Source of the DNA: Lacrimispora xylanolytica
Lineage (GTDB): Bacteria; Bacillota; Clostridia; Lachnospirales; Lachnospiraceae
Direction: 5' to 3'
NCBI RefSeq assembly: GCF_026723765.1
Contig: NZ_CP113524.1
Coordinates: 831,001 to 895,000 of the forward strand
Length of the DNA: 64,000 nt
The position numbers and the translations under genes were made by a program. The notes under the pieces were generated by a model that saw only the letters and a list, made by a program, of their open reading frames with translations, ran no database searches and was not told where the DNA came from. Of the stretch, positions 50,706-60,092 are shown one piece after another; positions within the stretch are counted from its first letter, which is position 1; every line of letters starts with the position of its first letter.

Positions 50706-52745
50706 CTATCGGCCAACCATACCAGTGTTATTAATGAGTACATCCAGTGCCTGGTCAAGAGTAGTCATTAAACGAGCAGCAGCTGTATAAGACCTCTGAA
50801 ACTGCATCAGGTTAATGCCTTCTTCATCGAGAGATACACCAGAAACAGCATCTTTGTTATTAGATGTCTCTGACAATACAGAAATATGATTATTCAGAAT
50901 AGCGGTATTTGCTGAGCTATCGATACCCTGCATGTTCTCCATATTAGAATAGCACTGGGAGAAATTTCCATTATAGAAGGATATGGTACCAGTCTGGGGA
51001 TTTCCAGCATTATCTGTATAAGAATAATCATATTTGAACTCACGGCTATCAGTAAGCGATTTAATCATAAGCGTAATGTTTTCGTTAGCAGTTGAACCTG
51101 CATTTGAATCGTGAGAGGAGATAATATGTATACTGCCATTCATCCAGTCATCTGATAATTTAATATTGCCCGCAGTAAAAATATTGCTGCCGTCAGATGT
51201 CTTAAATAAGTCAAAGTTCTTAATATTCACAGGATTGGCAGAATAAACCAAACTATCAATATCATTATCTGCTGTGGTTTTAATGCTATCTGAGGTTATA
51301 ACTTCGTTTACTGCTAAAGCAGATGTACTTGACCATGTAAGTTTTTTGCTGGTTTCATTATAATTCCAGCTACCAGCAAGAGTATTACCATTCACATTAA
51401 AGCTTGTTGCAGGCAATGCTGCAGCCAGATTTTTAAGACTTTCCTCCATGGTACTTCCAAGGAGAATCGTACCGTTTGTTCCATCACCAAAGGTGTAGTT
51501 CTGGCCATTGACATTAATTATTTCGTGCTTTAAGAAGTTGCCTTTTGCATTGCTAAAATTATAAGCATATTCTGCCTTTTTCGTTCCATCACCGACCATC
51601 TGTTCTGCATAACCTTTGGAGGGAGCACTTGTAACTCCTGTATATGGAACTGTATTCTGATTCAATGCATTAAATGTTTTTGCAAAGGTCTGAACAAAAG
51701 CGTCAAAGGATTTCTCGTAGTATCCAATTCCTCTGTAATCACTTGCAGGATTATCCAGCTCTCCTGATTTGTTTAACATATCAACCGTACCTTTAAGCGT
51801 ACCTTCTTTTAAAGCATCGGTAATGTTTGTTTTTAATGCTGAAACATCAGCATAAGATGGAAAATCAGATGCAGGTATCAGATTTATTGATACTGTTCCA
51901 TCCTCGGCTCCTTGGGAATTTTTATTTCTTTCTACAGAAAGAGAAGCGAAGTTTTCTCCATGATAACCTGCGGTTAAATTATATGTAACTCCATTGGCGC
52001 CATTTAATTTAACTACAGGGTAATTATACTTGGCTCCGTCAGAAATCTGCACTTCTTTGTATGATACACTGATAGGAATATAGCCAGCAAGTTCATCAAG
52101 CTTATTATTTCTCTCATCCATCATCTCAAGAGCCGGATTTCCCAGCATCTGGCTTTTCCAGATTGCATCATTTAATTCACCAATGTCAGATAATAAGCTG
52201 TTTACAGTTGGTAAACTGGTTTTTTCGAGACTGCTTATGGTCTCTTCCCGGGTGCTCTTTAAATCTGCATTTTTTTGATGAATATAATTCATTAATACCT
52301 GGCAGCGGGAACGTACAATGCTATCAAACTCACTGCTGTTTGCATTGGCAGACAGCTTGTCCAAACTGCTGCTCAAATCACTAAGGGCTGTCTTTAAAGC
52401 ATTTTTATCTGTCTCATCAAATATATCTCCAAGCTGATCTAAAACAGCCTGACGGGCATCTGCTGTTCCGACTTTTGCTATCTGGTTTCTATACTGTACA
52501 TCCAGAAATGGATCACGGATCTGAGATACATTAGTGGTTTCTACACCATATCCAATCTTTGAACTTGGATTGCTGCTGTATAGATCCCCGCCTCTTAAAT
52601 TCAGGCTGACTAAATCCACCTGCTGCTTGGTGTATCCTACCGTATTAATGTTAGCTATATTCTGTCCGGTTACGTCAAGTGATCTCTGGCTGGCAGCCAT
52701 AGCCAAGCGGGCAGTGGTAAAACCGGCAAAGGTTGATCGTGTCAT
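50706..52745 (-). CDS. flgK: Flagellar hook-associated protein FlgK
   Basis: The 679-residue first junction protein, HAP1. N-terminal TTARLAMAASQRSLDVTGQNIANINTVGYTKQQVDL and C-terminal EEGINLMQFQRSYTAAARLMTTLDQALDVLIN match the D0 helices; the central region is large and variable. ATG 52745 is chosen because GGGGGG lies 6 bases upstream. It overlaps the end of flgN by 4 bases. Confidence 0.95.
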   Translation of the reverse strand: MTRSTFAGFTTARLAMAASQRSLDVTGQNIANINTVGYTKQQVDLVSLNLRGGDLYSSNPSSKIGYGVETTNVSQIRDPFLDVQYRNQIAKVGTADARQAVLDQLGDIFDETDKNALKTALSDLSSSLDKLSANANSSEFDSIVRSRCQVLMNYIHQKNADLKSTREETISSLEKTSLPTVNSLLSDIGELNDAIWKSQMLGNPALEMMDERNNKLDELAGYIPISVSYKEVQISDGAKYNYPVVKLNGANGVTYNLTAGYHGENFASLSVERNKNSQGAEDGTVSINLIPASDFPSYADVSALKTNITDALKEGTLKGTVDMLNKSGELDNPASDYRGIGYYEKSFDAFVQTFAKTFNALNQNTVPYTGVTSAPSKGYAEQMVGDGTKKAEYAYNFSNAKGNFLKHEIINVNGQNYTFGDGTNGTILLGSTMEESLKNLAAALPATSFNVNGNTLAGSWNYNETSKKLTWSSTSALAVNEVITSDSIKTTADNDIDSLVYSANPVNIKNFDLFKTSDGSNIFTAGNIKLSDDWMNGSIHIISSHDSNAGSTANENITLMIKSLTDSREFKYDYSYTDNAGNPQTGTISFYNGNFSQCYSNMENMQGIDSSANTAILNNHISVLSETSNNKDAVSGVSLDEEGINLMQFQRSYTAAARLMTTLDQALDVLINNTGMVGR

Positions 52746-53173
52746 ATTTGTCCCCCCCATAGTTTGTTATCTGGTGTCGTTCCATTTTGGGAATTGTTAA
52801 TAGCTTTATTGATCATGTGAAGATTTACTTCAATCATGGTACGTGCACTGTCATTGATATCCTGGAAAAGACGGACATGGTCAGTAAGAGTATTGAACAT
52901 ACTTTTTAACATATCATGTTCACTTCCAGTCGTCTTAGAGAGAATCTCTTGGAAGGTGCAGCCTTCAAAGCCCATCTTTTCCTGGCAGAGCTCACGTTTC
53001 CGTTCAAGACCTCTCAGCTTTAAGATCGCTGCTTGTTCTTTGTTCATGCAGTCCTCTACATGAGTAATACGATTTTTTTTGGCTGCTTCCAGTTTTGTCT
53101 GTTCAATCTGTATCAGTTCCTGGAATAACTCAGTCAAACCCTCGATTACGGTAATAAATTCATTCATACTCAT
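52742..53173 (-). CDS. flgN: Flagellar export chaperone FlgN
   Basis: A 143-residue helical chaperone for FlgK and FlgL: LTELFQELIQIEQTKLEAAKKNRITHVEDCMNKEQAAILKLRGLERKR is the FlgN-type helix pair. Its ATG overlaps the flgM stop (TAATG), and its end overlaps flgK. Confidence 0.92.
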   Translation of the reverse strand: MSMNEFITVIEGLTELFQELIQIEQTKLEAAKKNRITHVEDCMNKEQAAILKLRGLERKRELCQEKMGFEGCTFQEILSKTTGSEHDMLKSMFNTLTDHVRLFQDINDSARTMIEVNLHMINKAINNSQNGTTPDNKLWGGQI

Positions 53174-53484
53174 TAGGCTCCTTTATATAGAAGAATCTTC
53201 TCGGCCAACTTATTGGCATCTACCTGATAAGTTCCATTCTCAATTCTCTGCTTTAAAAGATCCAGTTTTTCCTCCGAAGCTGGCTGCTTTAACTCTTTTA
53301 CCATAAGATTTTTCAGAGTAGAAGCAAACTTCGAGTCTATTTCTTCCGGTGATGCAGAACGGATTGTGATTTCATCATATTTGTTTTTTGAGGATTCCGA
53401 AGCGGTTACTGCGGAAGTATCCTGACTTTGTCGTATCATGGATGTATTATATAGCGTACTATAATAGTTCGGTGAAATACGCAT
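53173..53484 (-). CDS. flgM: Anti-sigma-28 factor FlgM
   Basis: A 103-residue, partly disordered protein that holds FliA inactive until hook completion lets FlgM be exported. The C-terminal sigma-binding region is clear (QRIENGTYQVDANKLAEKILL). First gene of the flgM-flgN-flgK-flgL-yviE-fliW-csrA operon. Confidence 0.94.
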   Translation of the reverse strand: MRISPNYYSTLYNTSMIRQSQDTSAVTASESSKNKYDEITIRSASPEEIDSKFASTLKNLMVKELKQPASEEKLDLLKQRIENGTYQVDANKLAEKILLYKGA

Positions 53485-53531
53485 TTAACGACTCCTTTCT
53501 AAGAGCTTATATACCAAAGGTTCTATTTATA

Positions 53532-53558
53532 TTATCGTCATAAGTAAAAAAATATTAA
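53532..53558 (-). promoter_or_regulatory. Candidate sigma-28 promoter of the flgM operon
   Basis: On the - strand TTAA, a 15-base spacer and GACGATAA, about 50 bases ahead of flgM. The -35 is preceded by AAAG, as in the element at 46825. Auto-regulated flgM transcription by its own sigma factor is well known. Confidence 0.6.
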
Positions 53559-53582
53559 CTTTGGATTCAGTAATTTCTTATA

Positions 53583-54623
53583 CTAAAGTGAATATAAATG
53601 TTTCAGCAATACATTGGAAATATTAGCACAGGAAGTCTGAGTGACCACAGCTCCAATATTATAGGCTACCATAGGCATTCCGTATACAACACAGCTTTCT
53701 GCATCCTGCCCAATAGTGAATGCCCCTTTTTTCTTCATACTGAGAAGACCATCAGCGCCATCGCGTCCCATTCCAGTCATAATGATACCAACAGAATTTG
53801 GTCCAGCCGTATCCGCTATAGACTGAAAGAGAACATCTACAGAAGGCCGGTGGCCGCTTACCTTTTCTCCAGAGTAGCAGCTTACGGAATATCTGCTTCC
53901 TACACGCACTACCTTCATTTGTAAATCACCAGGAGCAATAAGCACCTGTCCTCTTTCTATGATATCTCCGCTCTGAGCCTCTTTTACACTCATCTGACAA
54001 AGACGATTTAAGCGGTCAGCGTACATTTTAGTAAAGCCTTCGGGCATATGCTGAGTCACCACGATACCAGGAGTATCGGCGGGAAGGTTTTTTAATACCT
54101 GCAAGGTTGCCTCGGTTCCGCCAGTAGATGCCCCAATTCCTATAACCGTATTATAAGCATTCAATGAAAATGGCCTCCCACTGCTTAATGTATGTTTCGG
54201 AACCACAGGTGCTGTTTGGGGTACCTTAATCTTAGCCCGAGAGGCAATAAATATTTTACTCATTAATGTATTCAAAAAAGTACTGGAGGAATTTCCAGTG
54301 GTCATGTCCGGCTTCCGGACAAAATCCACAGCTCCTGCGGAGAGGGCTTCAAATACATTTAAGTTAAGAGAAGAAACTAAAATCACTGGTACGGCATAAA
54401 TAGGCAACAGTTTTTTTACAAAATCAATGCCATTTAAGCGAGGCATCTCCACATCTACGGTAACCACGTCAGGTTTCAGAAGAGGAATCTTTTTTTCAGC
54501 ATCAAAAGCGTCAATTGCATAGCCAATGACTTCAATATTCGGATTTTTGGAAAGATTATCAATCAACACCTTGCGAAAAAGCAAGGAGTCATCTACGATA
54601 AGAACACGGATTTTTTCGTTCAT
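53583..54623 (-). CDS. cheB: Chemoreceptor methylesterase/deamidase CheB
   Basis: A 346-residue protein: receiver domain with Asp57 (VVTVDVEMP) and a CheB methylesterase domain with the catalytic triad Ser166 (GIGASTGGTEA), His192 (TQHMPEGF) and Asp288 (TGMGRDGADG). These align with Ser164, His190 and Asp286 of the enteric enzyme. It removes methyl groups set by CheR. Last gene of the cheA operon, separated from cheR by an unusual inverted repeat. Confidence 0.95.
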   Translation of the reverse strand: MNEKIRVLIVDDSLLFRKVLIDNLSKNPNIEVIGYAIDAFDAEKKIPLLKPDVVTVDVEMPRLNGIDFVKKLLPIYAVPVILVSSLNLNVFEALSAGAVDFVRKPDMTTGNSSSTFLNTLMSKIFIASRAKIKVPQTAPVVPKHTLSSGRPFSLNAYNTVIGIGASTGGTEATLQVLKNLPADTPGIVVTQHMPEGFTKMYADRLNRLCQMSVKEAQSGDIIERGQVLIAPGDLQMKVVRVGSRYSVSCYSGEKVSGHRPSVDVLFQSIADTAGPNSVGIIMTGMGRDGADGLLSMKKKGAFTIGQDAESCVVYGMPMVAYNIGAVVTQTSCANISNVLLKHLYSL

Positions 54624-54700
54624 ATTTTACTCCATTCTTGGCAGGTAATAGACACAGCCAGGCTGATGTAAGTTTTACATTTTCCTGATATTTAATTTTA

Positions 54701-54769
54701 AATCTGTGTAATATAAAATCCATTTACCGATACATCGCAGCAGTAAATAGATTTTATATTAAACAGATT
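54701..54769. repeat. Near-perfect 69-bp inverted repeat between cheR and cheB
   Basis: Left arm 54701-54727 (AATCTGT, one mismatch, TAATATAAAATC, one mismatch, ATTTAC) pairs with right arm 54743-54769 through 25 of 27 positions. The 15-base loop is CGATACATCGCAGCA. The right arm includes the first bases of the cheR stop codon. No T-tract follows on the transcribed strand, and the stem is AT-rich, so it is not an ordinary terminator. Confidence 0.85.
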
Positions 54770-55580
54770 ATTCTTTTCGATAGGTTGCCGGCATTATATA
54801 CTTGAACGGAGTCTTTTCTTTATTAATGGTCTCAGAATGACCAATGAGTAAATAGCCTCCCGGTGCGGCTGCATCATAAAAACGCTGAATCAGGCCATCT
54901 TTTGTATTCTGATCAAAATAGATCATGACATTTCTGCAAAAAATCACATCAAATTTCAAACGAAACCGAATGGGGTCCATTAAGTTAAAGGTCTGAAAAA
55001 TAACATTGGATTTAATGGCAGGAGAAACGGAATAAATACCCGGCTCTGCAGTATTTACAAAGTACTTGGATTTCCAGGAAGGAGATAAGTTCTTTAAGGA
55101 CTCTTCATCGTATACTGCCTGCTTTGCTGCGTTTAATGCATTCTGAGATATGTCAGTAGCAAGAACCCTGGTATCCCAGAGGGCGGCTTGCGCCCCCAGG
55201 GATTCTTTTAACAACATGGATATTGTATATGGCTCTTCTCCAGAAGAGCAGCCAGCACTCCATATGCTTAAAACTTTATTCTTTTTTGTACTCAAAAGAT
55301 AAGGAAGAATCGTATCCCGGAAGAAATTAAAATGGGCTTCCTCCCTCATAAAATAAGTATAATTTGTTGTAAGCTTATTCAGCATCACTTCCAGATCAGT
55401 TGGATTCTTAGAAGAGGTTACGTGGTCTATGTATTCTGTAAAAGAAGAATAGCCCATAGTAATGATTGTATTTGATAGCCGTCCCATAATCAGCTGCATC
55501 TTTTTTGACAAGTCAATTCCATAGTTTTTTTTCACGAACTGAACCAGCCGTGTGAAGTCTTGCTGTGAAAGTGTTAACAT
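54768..55580 (-). CDS. cheR: Chemoreceptor methyltransferase CheR
   Basis: A 270-residue SAM-dependent glutamyl methyltransferase. The N-terminal helical domain (LSQQDFTRLVQFVKKNYGIDLS) precedes the catalytic domain with SIWSAGCSSGEEPYTISM (motif I), RVLATDISQNALNAA and VIFCRNVMIYFD. ATGA-type spacing to cheW is 15 bases. Sets receptor methylation opposed by CheB. Confidence 0.95.
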   Translation of the reverse strand: MLTLSQQDFTRLVQFVKKNYGIDLSKKMQLIMGRLSNTIITMGYSSFTEYIDHVTSSKNPTDLEVMLNKLTTNYTYFMREEAHFNFFRDTILPYLLSTKKNKVLSIWSAGCSSGEEPYTISMLLKESLGAQAALWDTRVLATDISQNALNAAKQAVYDEESLKNLSPSWKSKYFVNTAEPGIYSVSPAIKSNVIFQTFNLMDPIRFRLKFDVIFCRNVMIYFDQNTKDGLIQRFYDAAAPGGYLLIGHSETINKEKTPFKYIMPATYRKE

Positions 55581-55594
55581 TGAAAGGCCGTCCT

Positions 55595-56053
55595 TTATGA
55601 GTTATTAACTAAAGTTACACAATCCATAAGCAGAACAACATTGTTGTCTGGCATGGATATCATACCACTTACCAGTTCTTCCCGGTTGTTAGCAGGAACA
55701 GAAGAGATCTGAGAATAATCAATGTCCAGAACCTGCTCAACTGCATCAACAATGATTCCAATAAAGACAGAATCTACATTTAATACGATCACGCAGGTTG
55801 TGTTGGTATATTCAATCTCAGGTTTTCCAAGTCTTAAGCGGATATCAATAATAGGAACGATCTGTCCTCTTAAATTGATGATTCCCTTTACATAATTCGG
55901 CATCATCGGCATGGTAGTAATTGCATGGTTTGTGATGATCTCTATAATATAGTTTGTGCTTACTCCAAAAATCAGGTTATCTGTGCGGAACGTAAGGTAC
56001 CGCTCCGTGGCCTCAGAGCCAGTCATAGTAGTTTGCGTATTCTCTGCTGACAT
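55595..56053 (-). CDS. cheW: Chemotaxis coupling protein CheW
   Basis: A 152-residue SH3-like adaptor joining receptors to CheA. RYLTFRTDNLIFGVSTNYIIEII, MPNYVKGIINLRGQIVPIIDIRLRLG and IIVDAVEQVLDI are the family segments. It lies between cheA and cheR, as usual. Confidence 0.95.
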   Translation of the reverse strand: MSAENTQTTMTGSEATERYLTFRTDNLIFGVSTNYIIEIITNHAITTMPMMPNYVKGIINLRGQIVPIIDIRLRLGKPEIEYTNTTCVIVLNVDSVFIGIIVDAVEQVLDIDYSQISSVPANNREELVSGMISMPDNNVVLLMDCVTLVNNS

Positions 56054-56073
56054 TTGTATTCCTCCAATTCCAA

Positions 56074-58206
56074 TTAGTATTGATTGTGTGCTGCAGCATA
56101 CAGATTTAAAACGTCTAAAATGATGCTGATATTACCATCACCCAGGATAGTACAGCCGCAGATTCCTGAATTTTTAATGTTAAAGCTGTTTAAATAAACT
56201 GGAAGCGGTTTTACAACTACCTGCTGTTCCCCAAGCAGATCATCAACAAACAGGCAATAGGACTTGTCACCGGATTCTACCCAAACAAGGATTCCGTCTT
56301 CGATATTCGTGATTTCTGTATTAATATTATAGAGGGTATGTATACGAATAATTGGATAGAACTGATTCATACATTTGATGATCTCGTTCCCCTCAGTATC
56401 GTAAATAACGTCTTCGTTCTTAACTTTAAAGGACTGACGGATGTTAGCAATCGGAATGGTAAATACAGATTTGCCTACAGCAATTTCCATACCATCTACA
56501 ATTGCCATGGTAAGAGGAATCTTTAAAGTTGTACACATTCCTTTTCCTAATTCACTTGTAACAGTAACAGTACCGCCTACTGCCTCTACATTCTTCTTAA
56601 CGACGTCCATACCAACACCACGGCCGGAATATTCCGTTACCACTTCGTTGGTAGAGAAGCCAGGTGCGAGAAGAAGTGCAAGGATTTCCTTTTCGGTGTA
56701 CTCATTTTCCGGCTTTGTAAGAATGCCGTTCTTTTTAGCCTTTGCAAGAACGCCGGCAGGGTCTACTCCGTGACCATCATCTTTAATAGAAATAATAACT
56801 TCATTGGTAGTATGGCTGGCGGAAAGAATAATCTCTCCCTGAGGATTCTTACCAGCTTTAATACGTTCCTCTGCGGTTTCTTCGATTCCATGATCCATGG
56901 AGTTACGAACGATATGCATAATAGGGTCGCCGATGCTGTCTACAATAGACTTATCAACTTCGGTATTCTCGCCAACGATAGTGAGGCGAACGTCCTTTTT
57001 CAGCTTTTGCTTCATATCTCTGACAATTCGGTTCATCTTCTGGAATACACCGGATACCGGCACCATGCGCAGAGACATAACAATATCCTGAAGATCATCT
57101 GTTAGCTTGCGAAGCTGTCTGGTTGCCTTTAAAAAGTTATCCATATTTTTTAAATTCTGGATGTCAGGAGAAGAGGTCACCATAGATTCTGTGATAACGA
57201 TTTCACCAACAATTGCAACAAGATTGTCAAGCTTAGCCAGATTTACACTGATTAAATTCTGCTTATTTGGTGTCTGATGTCCGGAATTAGCAGCAGGAGC
57301 GCTTGCAGCAGCACTTTCTCGTACGGCAGGAGCAGCGGCAGCTGGTGCCTGAGCTTCATCAGCGGCGGCATTTTTAACACGAACATTTTCTATCAGTTCA
57401 TAAGAGCGGATATTATTTAAATTACTTACCTGGGTAATCGCAGATTCTGCATCATTCTTAGATTCAAAGGTCAAAAAGAAACCTTTCTCAATGATGGTTG
57501 CGCAGGTCTGGCTGTTTGTTTCGATATCAGACGGATAATAGTTAAATTCTAATCCGGATTCTTTCAGTGCACTTATAAGCATAAATGCTCTTAGATTTTC
57601 CATTCCACAGCCTTCATCAAAAAAGAGGCGGAGGAAGAAGGCAGCATTGTCATCTGGGCATTCAGCCAGATCCATCCGGATTTCGTCTAGATTAGCGGCC
57701 TGGACGGCAGGGGCGGAGACCTTTTTGGGCTCTTCGGGCTTTTTTTGCTCAGGAGCCTTCTCGCTTTTGGCTTCGGCATCCTTTTGTGTGTTATCCTTAC
57801 TGATTTTTTTCAGGAAGCTATTAATTTCCTGAGTTAGATTGTCGACATTATCACTAAGTGGTTCATTGTTTTCTACCTTTGAAACTTCTGCTCTAAGCAT
57901 ATCGGTAGAACGGAACATTAAATCAAAAAGGGTGCTCTTGTGGGAAATGTCAAGAGAATCCAAACCATTCTCACGAATAAAGAAGAATAAATCTTCAATG
58001 TGATGGGCAATCTGCATCAGGGAAGAAAACTCCATCATAGCAGAGGAACCCTTGACGGTGTGCATGATACGAAAGATTTCGTTTACATCGTCCACCGTAA
58101 AATCTCCTGCTTTTTCGGCTTCTATCAGGAGTTCATCCAATTGCTCCAGAAGGGAATTGGTTTCAAAGAGATACATATCAAGCATATTATCCATGCCGTT
58201 ATCCAT
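56074..58206 (-). CDS. cheA: Chemotaxis histidine kinase CheA
   Basis: A 710-residue kinase. The P1 Hpt domain has phosphorylated His49 (RIMHTVKGSSAMM); the P2 response-regulator docking domain is about 175-290; then P3 dimerisation, the P4 ATPase (HIVRNSMDHGIE N-box, DDGHGVDP, YSGRGVGMDVVK) and the P5 CheW-like domain at the C-terminus. Phosphorylates CheY, CheB and CheV. First gene of cheA-cheW-cheR-cheB. Confidence 0.96.
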   Translation of the reverse strand: MDNGMDNMLDMYLFETNSLLEQLDELLIEAEKAGDFTVDDVNEIFRIMHTVKGSSAMMEFSSLMQIAHHIEDLFFFIRENGLDSLDISHKSTLFDLMFRSTDMLRAEVSKVENNEPLSDNVDNLTQEINSFLKKISKDNTQKDAEAKSEKAPEQKKPEEPKKVSAPAVQAANLDEIRMDLAECPDDNAAFFLRLFFDEGCGMENLRAFMLISALKESGLEFNYYPSDIETNSQTCATIIEKGFFLTFESKNDAESAITQVSNLNNIRSYELIENVRVKNAAADEAQAPAAAAPAVRESAAASAPAANSGHQTPNKQNLISVNLAKLDNLVAIVGEIVITESMVTSSPDIQNLKNMDNFLKATRQLRKLTDDLQDIVMSLRMVPVSGVFQKMNRIVRDMKQKLKKDVRLTIVGENTEVDKSIVDSIGDPIMHIVRNSMDHGIEETAEERIKAGKNPQGEIILSASHTTNEVIISIKDDGHGVDPAGVLAKAKKNGILTKPENEYTEKEILALLLAPGFSTNEVVTEYSGRGVGMDVVKKNVEAVGGTVTVTSELGKGMCTTLKIPLTMAIVDGMEIAVGKSVFTIPIANIRQSFKVKNEDVIYDTEGNEIIKCMNQFYPIIRIHTLYNINTEITNIEDGILVWVESGDKSYCLFVDDLLGEQQVVVKPLPVYLNSFNIKNSGICGCTILGDGNISIILDVLNLYAAAHNQY

Positions 58207-58244
58207 AATATTTACACCGCCTTGTCTAATTAGTATATATCTAT

Positions 58245-58271
58245 TTATCGGTATGGTTGTTTAAAAAATAA
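58245..58271 (-). promoter_or_regulatory. Candidate sigma-28 promoter of the cheA operon
   Basis: On the - strand TTAT, a 15-base spacer and ACCGATAA lie 39 bases ahead of the cheA ATG. TATACT (58232-58237, - strand) could be an alternative sigma-A -10 box, so the assignment is tentative. Confidence 0.45.
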
Positions 58272-58332
58272 TAGCAAATAGAAGAACGTTTGGAAAAAAA
58301 TGTATGATTTACCACATAGATGGAGGCATAAT

Positions 58333-59754
58333 ATGGCAGATGTTTTAAAAGTAACGACACCGCTATCTGGTTATGATAATTCAACCATTAAAAACAATCC
58401 CCAGGCAGGTCAGGGACCCCAGATACAGAATCCAGTAGATCCTACCAGAGTGACAAGGGGAGATAACCGGACCAATGCCGGAGGAAATGGAGAGCAGCAG
58501 CTTGCATTTCAATACAGATCGAATTTTGGCTCATTTCTCAACATGGTTCGAAATATTCCGGATCTTTCTAAGATTTTTACCGACATATTTTTCCAGGGAG
58601 AGGAGATGCTTACTGGGGGAGTGATGGGGCAGGAAGCTGCAGAGCGGATCGCTGCATTTTTTAAAGCTGCCCAGATGAACGAGGAAGACATACTGCCGTT
58701 CTTAAAAGAGCAGGCAGAATCCAATGTGAAATTCAGTGGTGGATTATTCGATCAGCTTAGAATGGTAATGGCTGATACGAATTCTGTGGATTTAAAATCA
58801 GACGTCCTAAATTTTATTCGGAAATTTAATGACATGTCATCTGGAAAGCATATTCTTGGTGACATTTTCCGTACATTAAGGGAGATGGAAAGCTATGTTT
58901 ATAAGCAGACCAGAGAACAGATCCAGGAGATGTTAAAAGAGCTGGATATGTTGGCTCAGGAAGGAGATACCTCCAAAAACAGTACCCTGCTGAAAGACAA
59001 AATTATGCCGTTCCTAGGACGTTATATCTCAGCTAATCATGATATGGGGACAATAAGAGATAAGATATCCCTGCTGACCGTTCTGATTTCCAGATATGAA
59101 AATGGAAACAGGGAAGATGTTTTACAGGCATTTCAAAGACTGACCGGATATCAGGGCTTCCGCAAATATTTTGGTACCGTGACCATGGAACAGTTCAGCA
59201 GTCTTCTCGATCAGGTGGATATGGATCAGGCTGCGGGTAAAAATGAGTGGTCCGAAAAGTTTCTGGATTTTCTGCGCACAGGAGTAAGCGGAGGAACCGG
59301 ACTTGAAAATAAACAGACCTTTTTAAATATGATGAATTCCATGATACTCAATGAAAGTGTATATATGCCTCTGCTGCATCTGGCATTTCCCTTTAACATC
59401 AATGGCAAGAAGCTATTCACAGAAATGTGGATTGATCCAGATGAACAAGGCAGCAGCACACAAGCAGGTATAAAACGAGTAGCCAGAATTTTCGTGAAAT
59501 TTGATATTCGTGAGCTGGGCCAGTTTAAATTGCTGTTGGTCTATGGCGGAGACGCATCATCTCTCCAGCTGTATTATCCGGAACGGATGCAAAAGTCAGA
59601 GGGTGCAATTCAAAAAGGGATGAAAGCCATACTGGAGCAGCACCAACTACGGATTGATAACCTGTATCTTCAGGCAGGCGGAGGTCCAAATTCTCCTGTG
59701 GAGGTATTTCCTAAAATACAGGAAAGGAAGAATTCAGTCGATGTCAGAATTTAA
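58333..59754 (+). CDS. YlqG-like flagellar-associated protein of unknown function
   Basis: A 473-residue soluble protein divergent from cheA. The first 60 residues are low-complexity. The middle is helical (SNFGSFLNMVRNIPDLSKIFTDIFFQG). The C-terminal part (LLHLAFPFNINGKKLFTEMWIDP, LGQFKLLLVYGGDASSLQLY, then a helix ending LRIDNLYLQAG) resembles the fold pattern of FliK-type Flg_hook domains. In B. subtilis an ylqG gene of unknown function precedes flhX (ylqH), and the same pairing is seen here. It overlaps the next gene by 14 bases. GGAGG precedes ATG 58333. The homology call is moderate. Confidence 0.6.
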   Translation: MADVLKVTTPLSGYDNSTIKNNPQAGQGPQIQNPVDPTRVTRGDNRTNAGGNGEQQLAFQYRSNFGSFLNMVRNIPDLSKIFTDIFFQGEEMLTGGVMGQEAAERIAAFFKAAQMNEEDILPFLKEQAESNVKFSGGLFDQLRMVMADTNSVDLKSDVLNFIRKFNDMSSGKHILGDIFRTLREMESYVYKQTREQIQEMLKELDMLAQEGDTSKNSTLLKDKIMPFLGRYISANHDMGTIRDKISLLTVLISRYENGNREDVLQAFQRLTGYQGFRKYFGTVTMEQFSSLLDQVDMDQAAGKNEWSEKFLDFLRTGVSGGTGLENKQTFLNMMNSMILNESVYMPLLHLAFPFNINGKKLFTEMWIDPDEQGSSTQAGIKRVARIFVKFDIRELGQFKLLLVYGGDASSLQLYYPERMQKSEGAIQKGMKAILEQHQLRIDNLYLQAGGGPNSPVEVFPKIQERKNSVDVRI

Positions 59755-60088
59755 AAACACATTAAACAAAAAAGCAGTTGCGATTAAATACGATGAGAAT
59801 AAAAATGCTGCCCCTGTCATCGTTGCTTCCGGAATGGGTTATATGGCAGAACGAATCATCGAGACCGCCAATGAAAGCGGTGTCCCGGTGTATGAGGATA
59901 ATTCTCTTGCGACGATACTGACTCAGCTAGAGCTGGGGGCCAAAGTTCCGGAAGAGCTATACCAGGCAATAGTAGATATTTATTTATATTTTTTAGACTA
60001 TGTACCAGACATCAAGGAAAAATTGTTGACAGAAAACTCCGATGATTCAAACACAGAGGAAATTGAATCACCTGGAACGGAGGAATAA
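59741..60088 (+). CDS. flhX: Stand-alone FlhB C-terminal-domain protein (FlhX)
   Basis: A 115-residue homologue of the cytoplasmic half of FlhB without its membrane part: KKAVAIKYDENKNAAPVIVASGMGYMAERIIETANESGVPVYEDN aligns with the FlhB segment after the NPTH cut. In B. subtilis FlhX can substitute for the cleaved FlhB C-domain. The ATG at 59741, with GGAAAGGAAG 10 bases upstream, is preferred; the gene overlaps the end of the previous one. Confidence 0.85.
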   Translation: MSEFKNTLNKKAVAIKYDENKNAAPVIVASGMGYMAERIIETANESGVPVYEDNSLATILTQLELGAKVPEELYQAIVDIYLYFLDYVPDIKEKLLTENSDDSNTEEIESPGTEE

Positions 60089-60092
60089 AATT

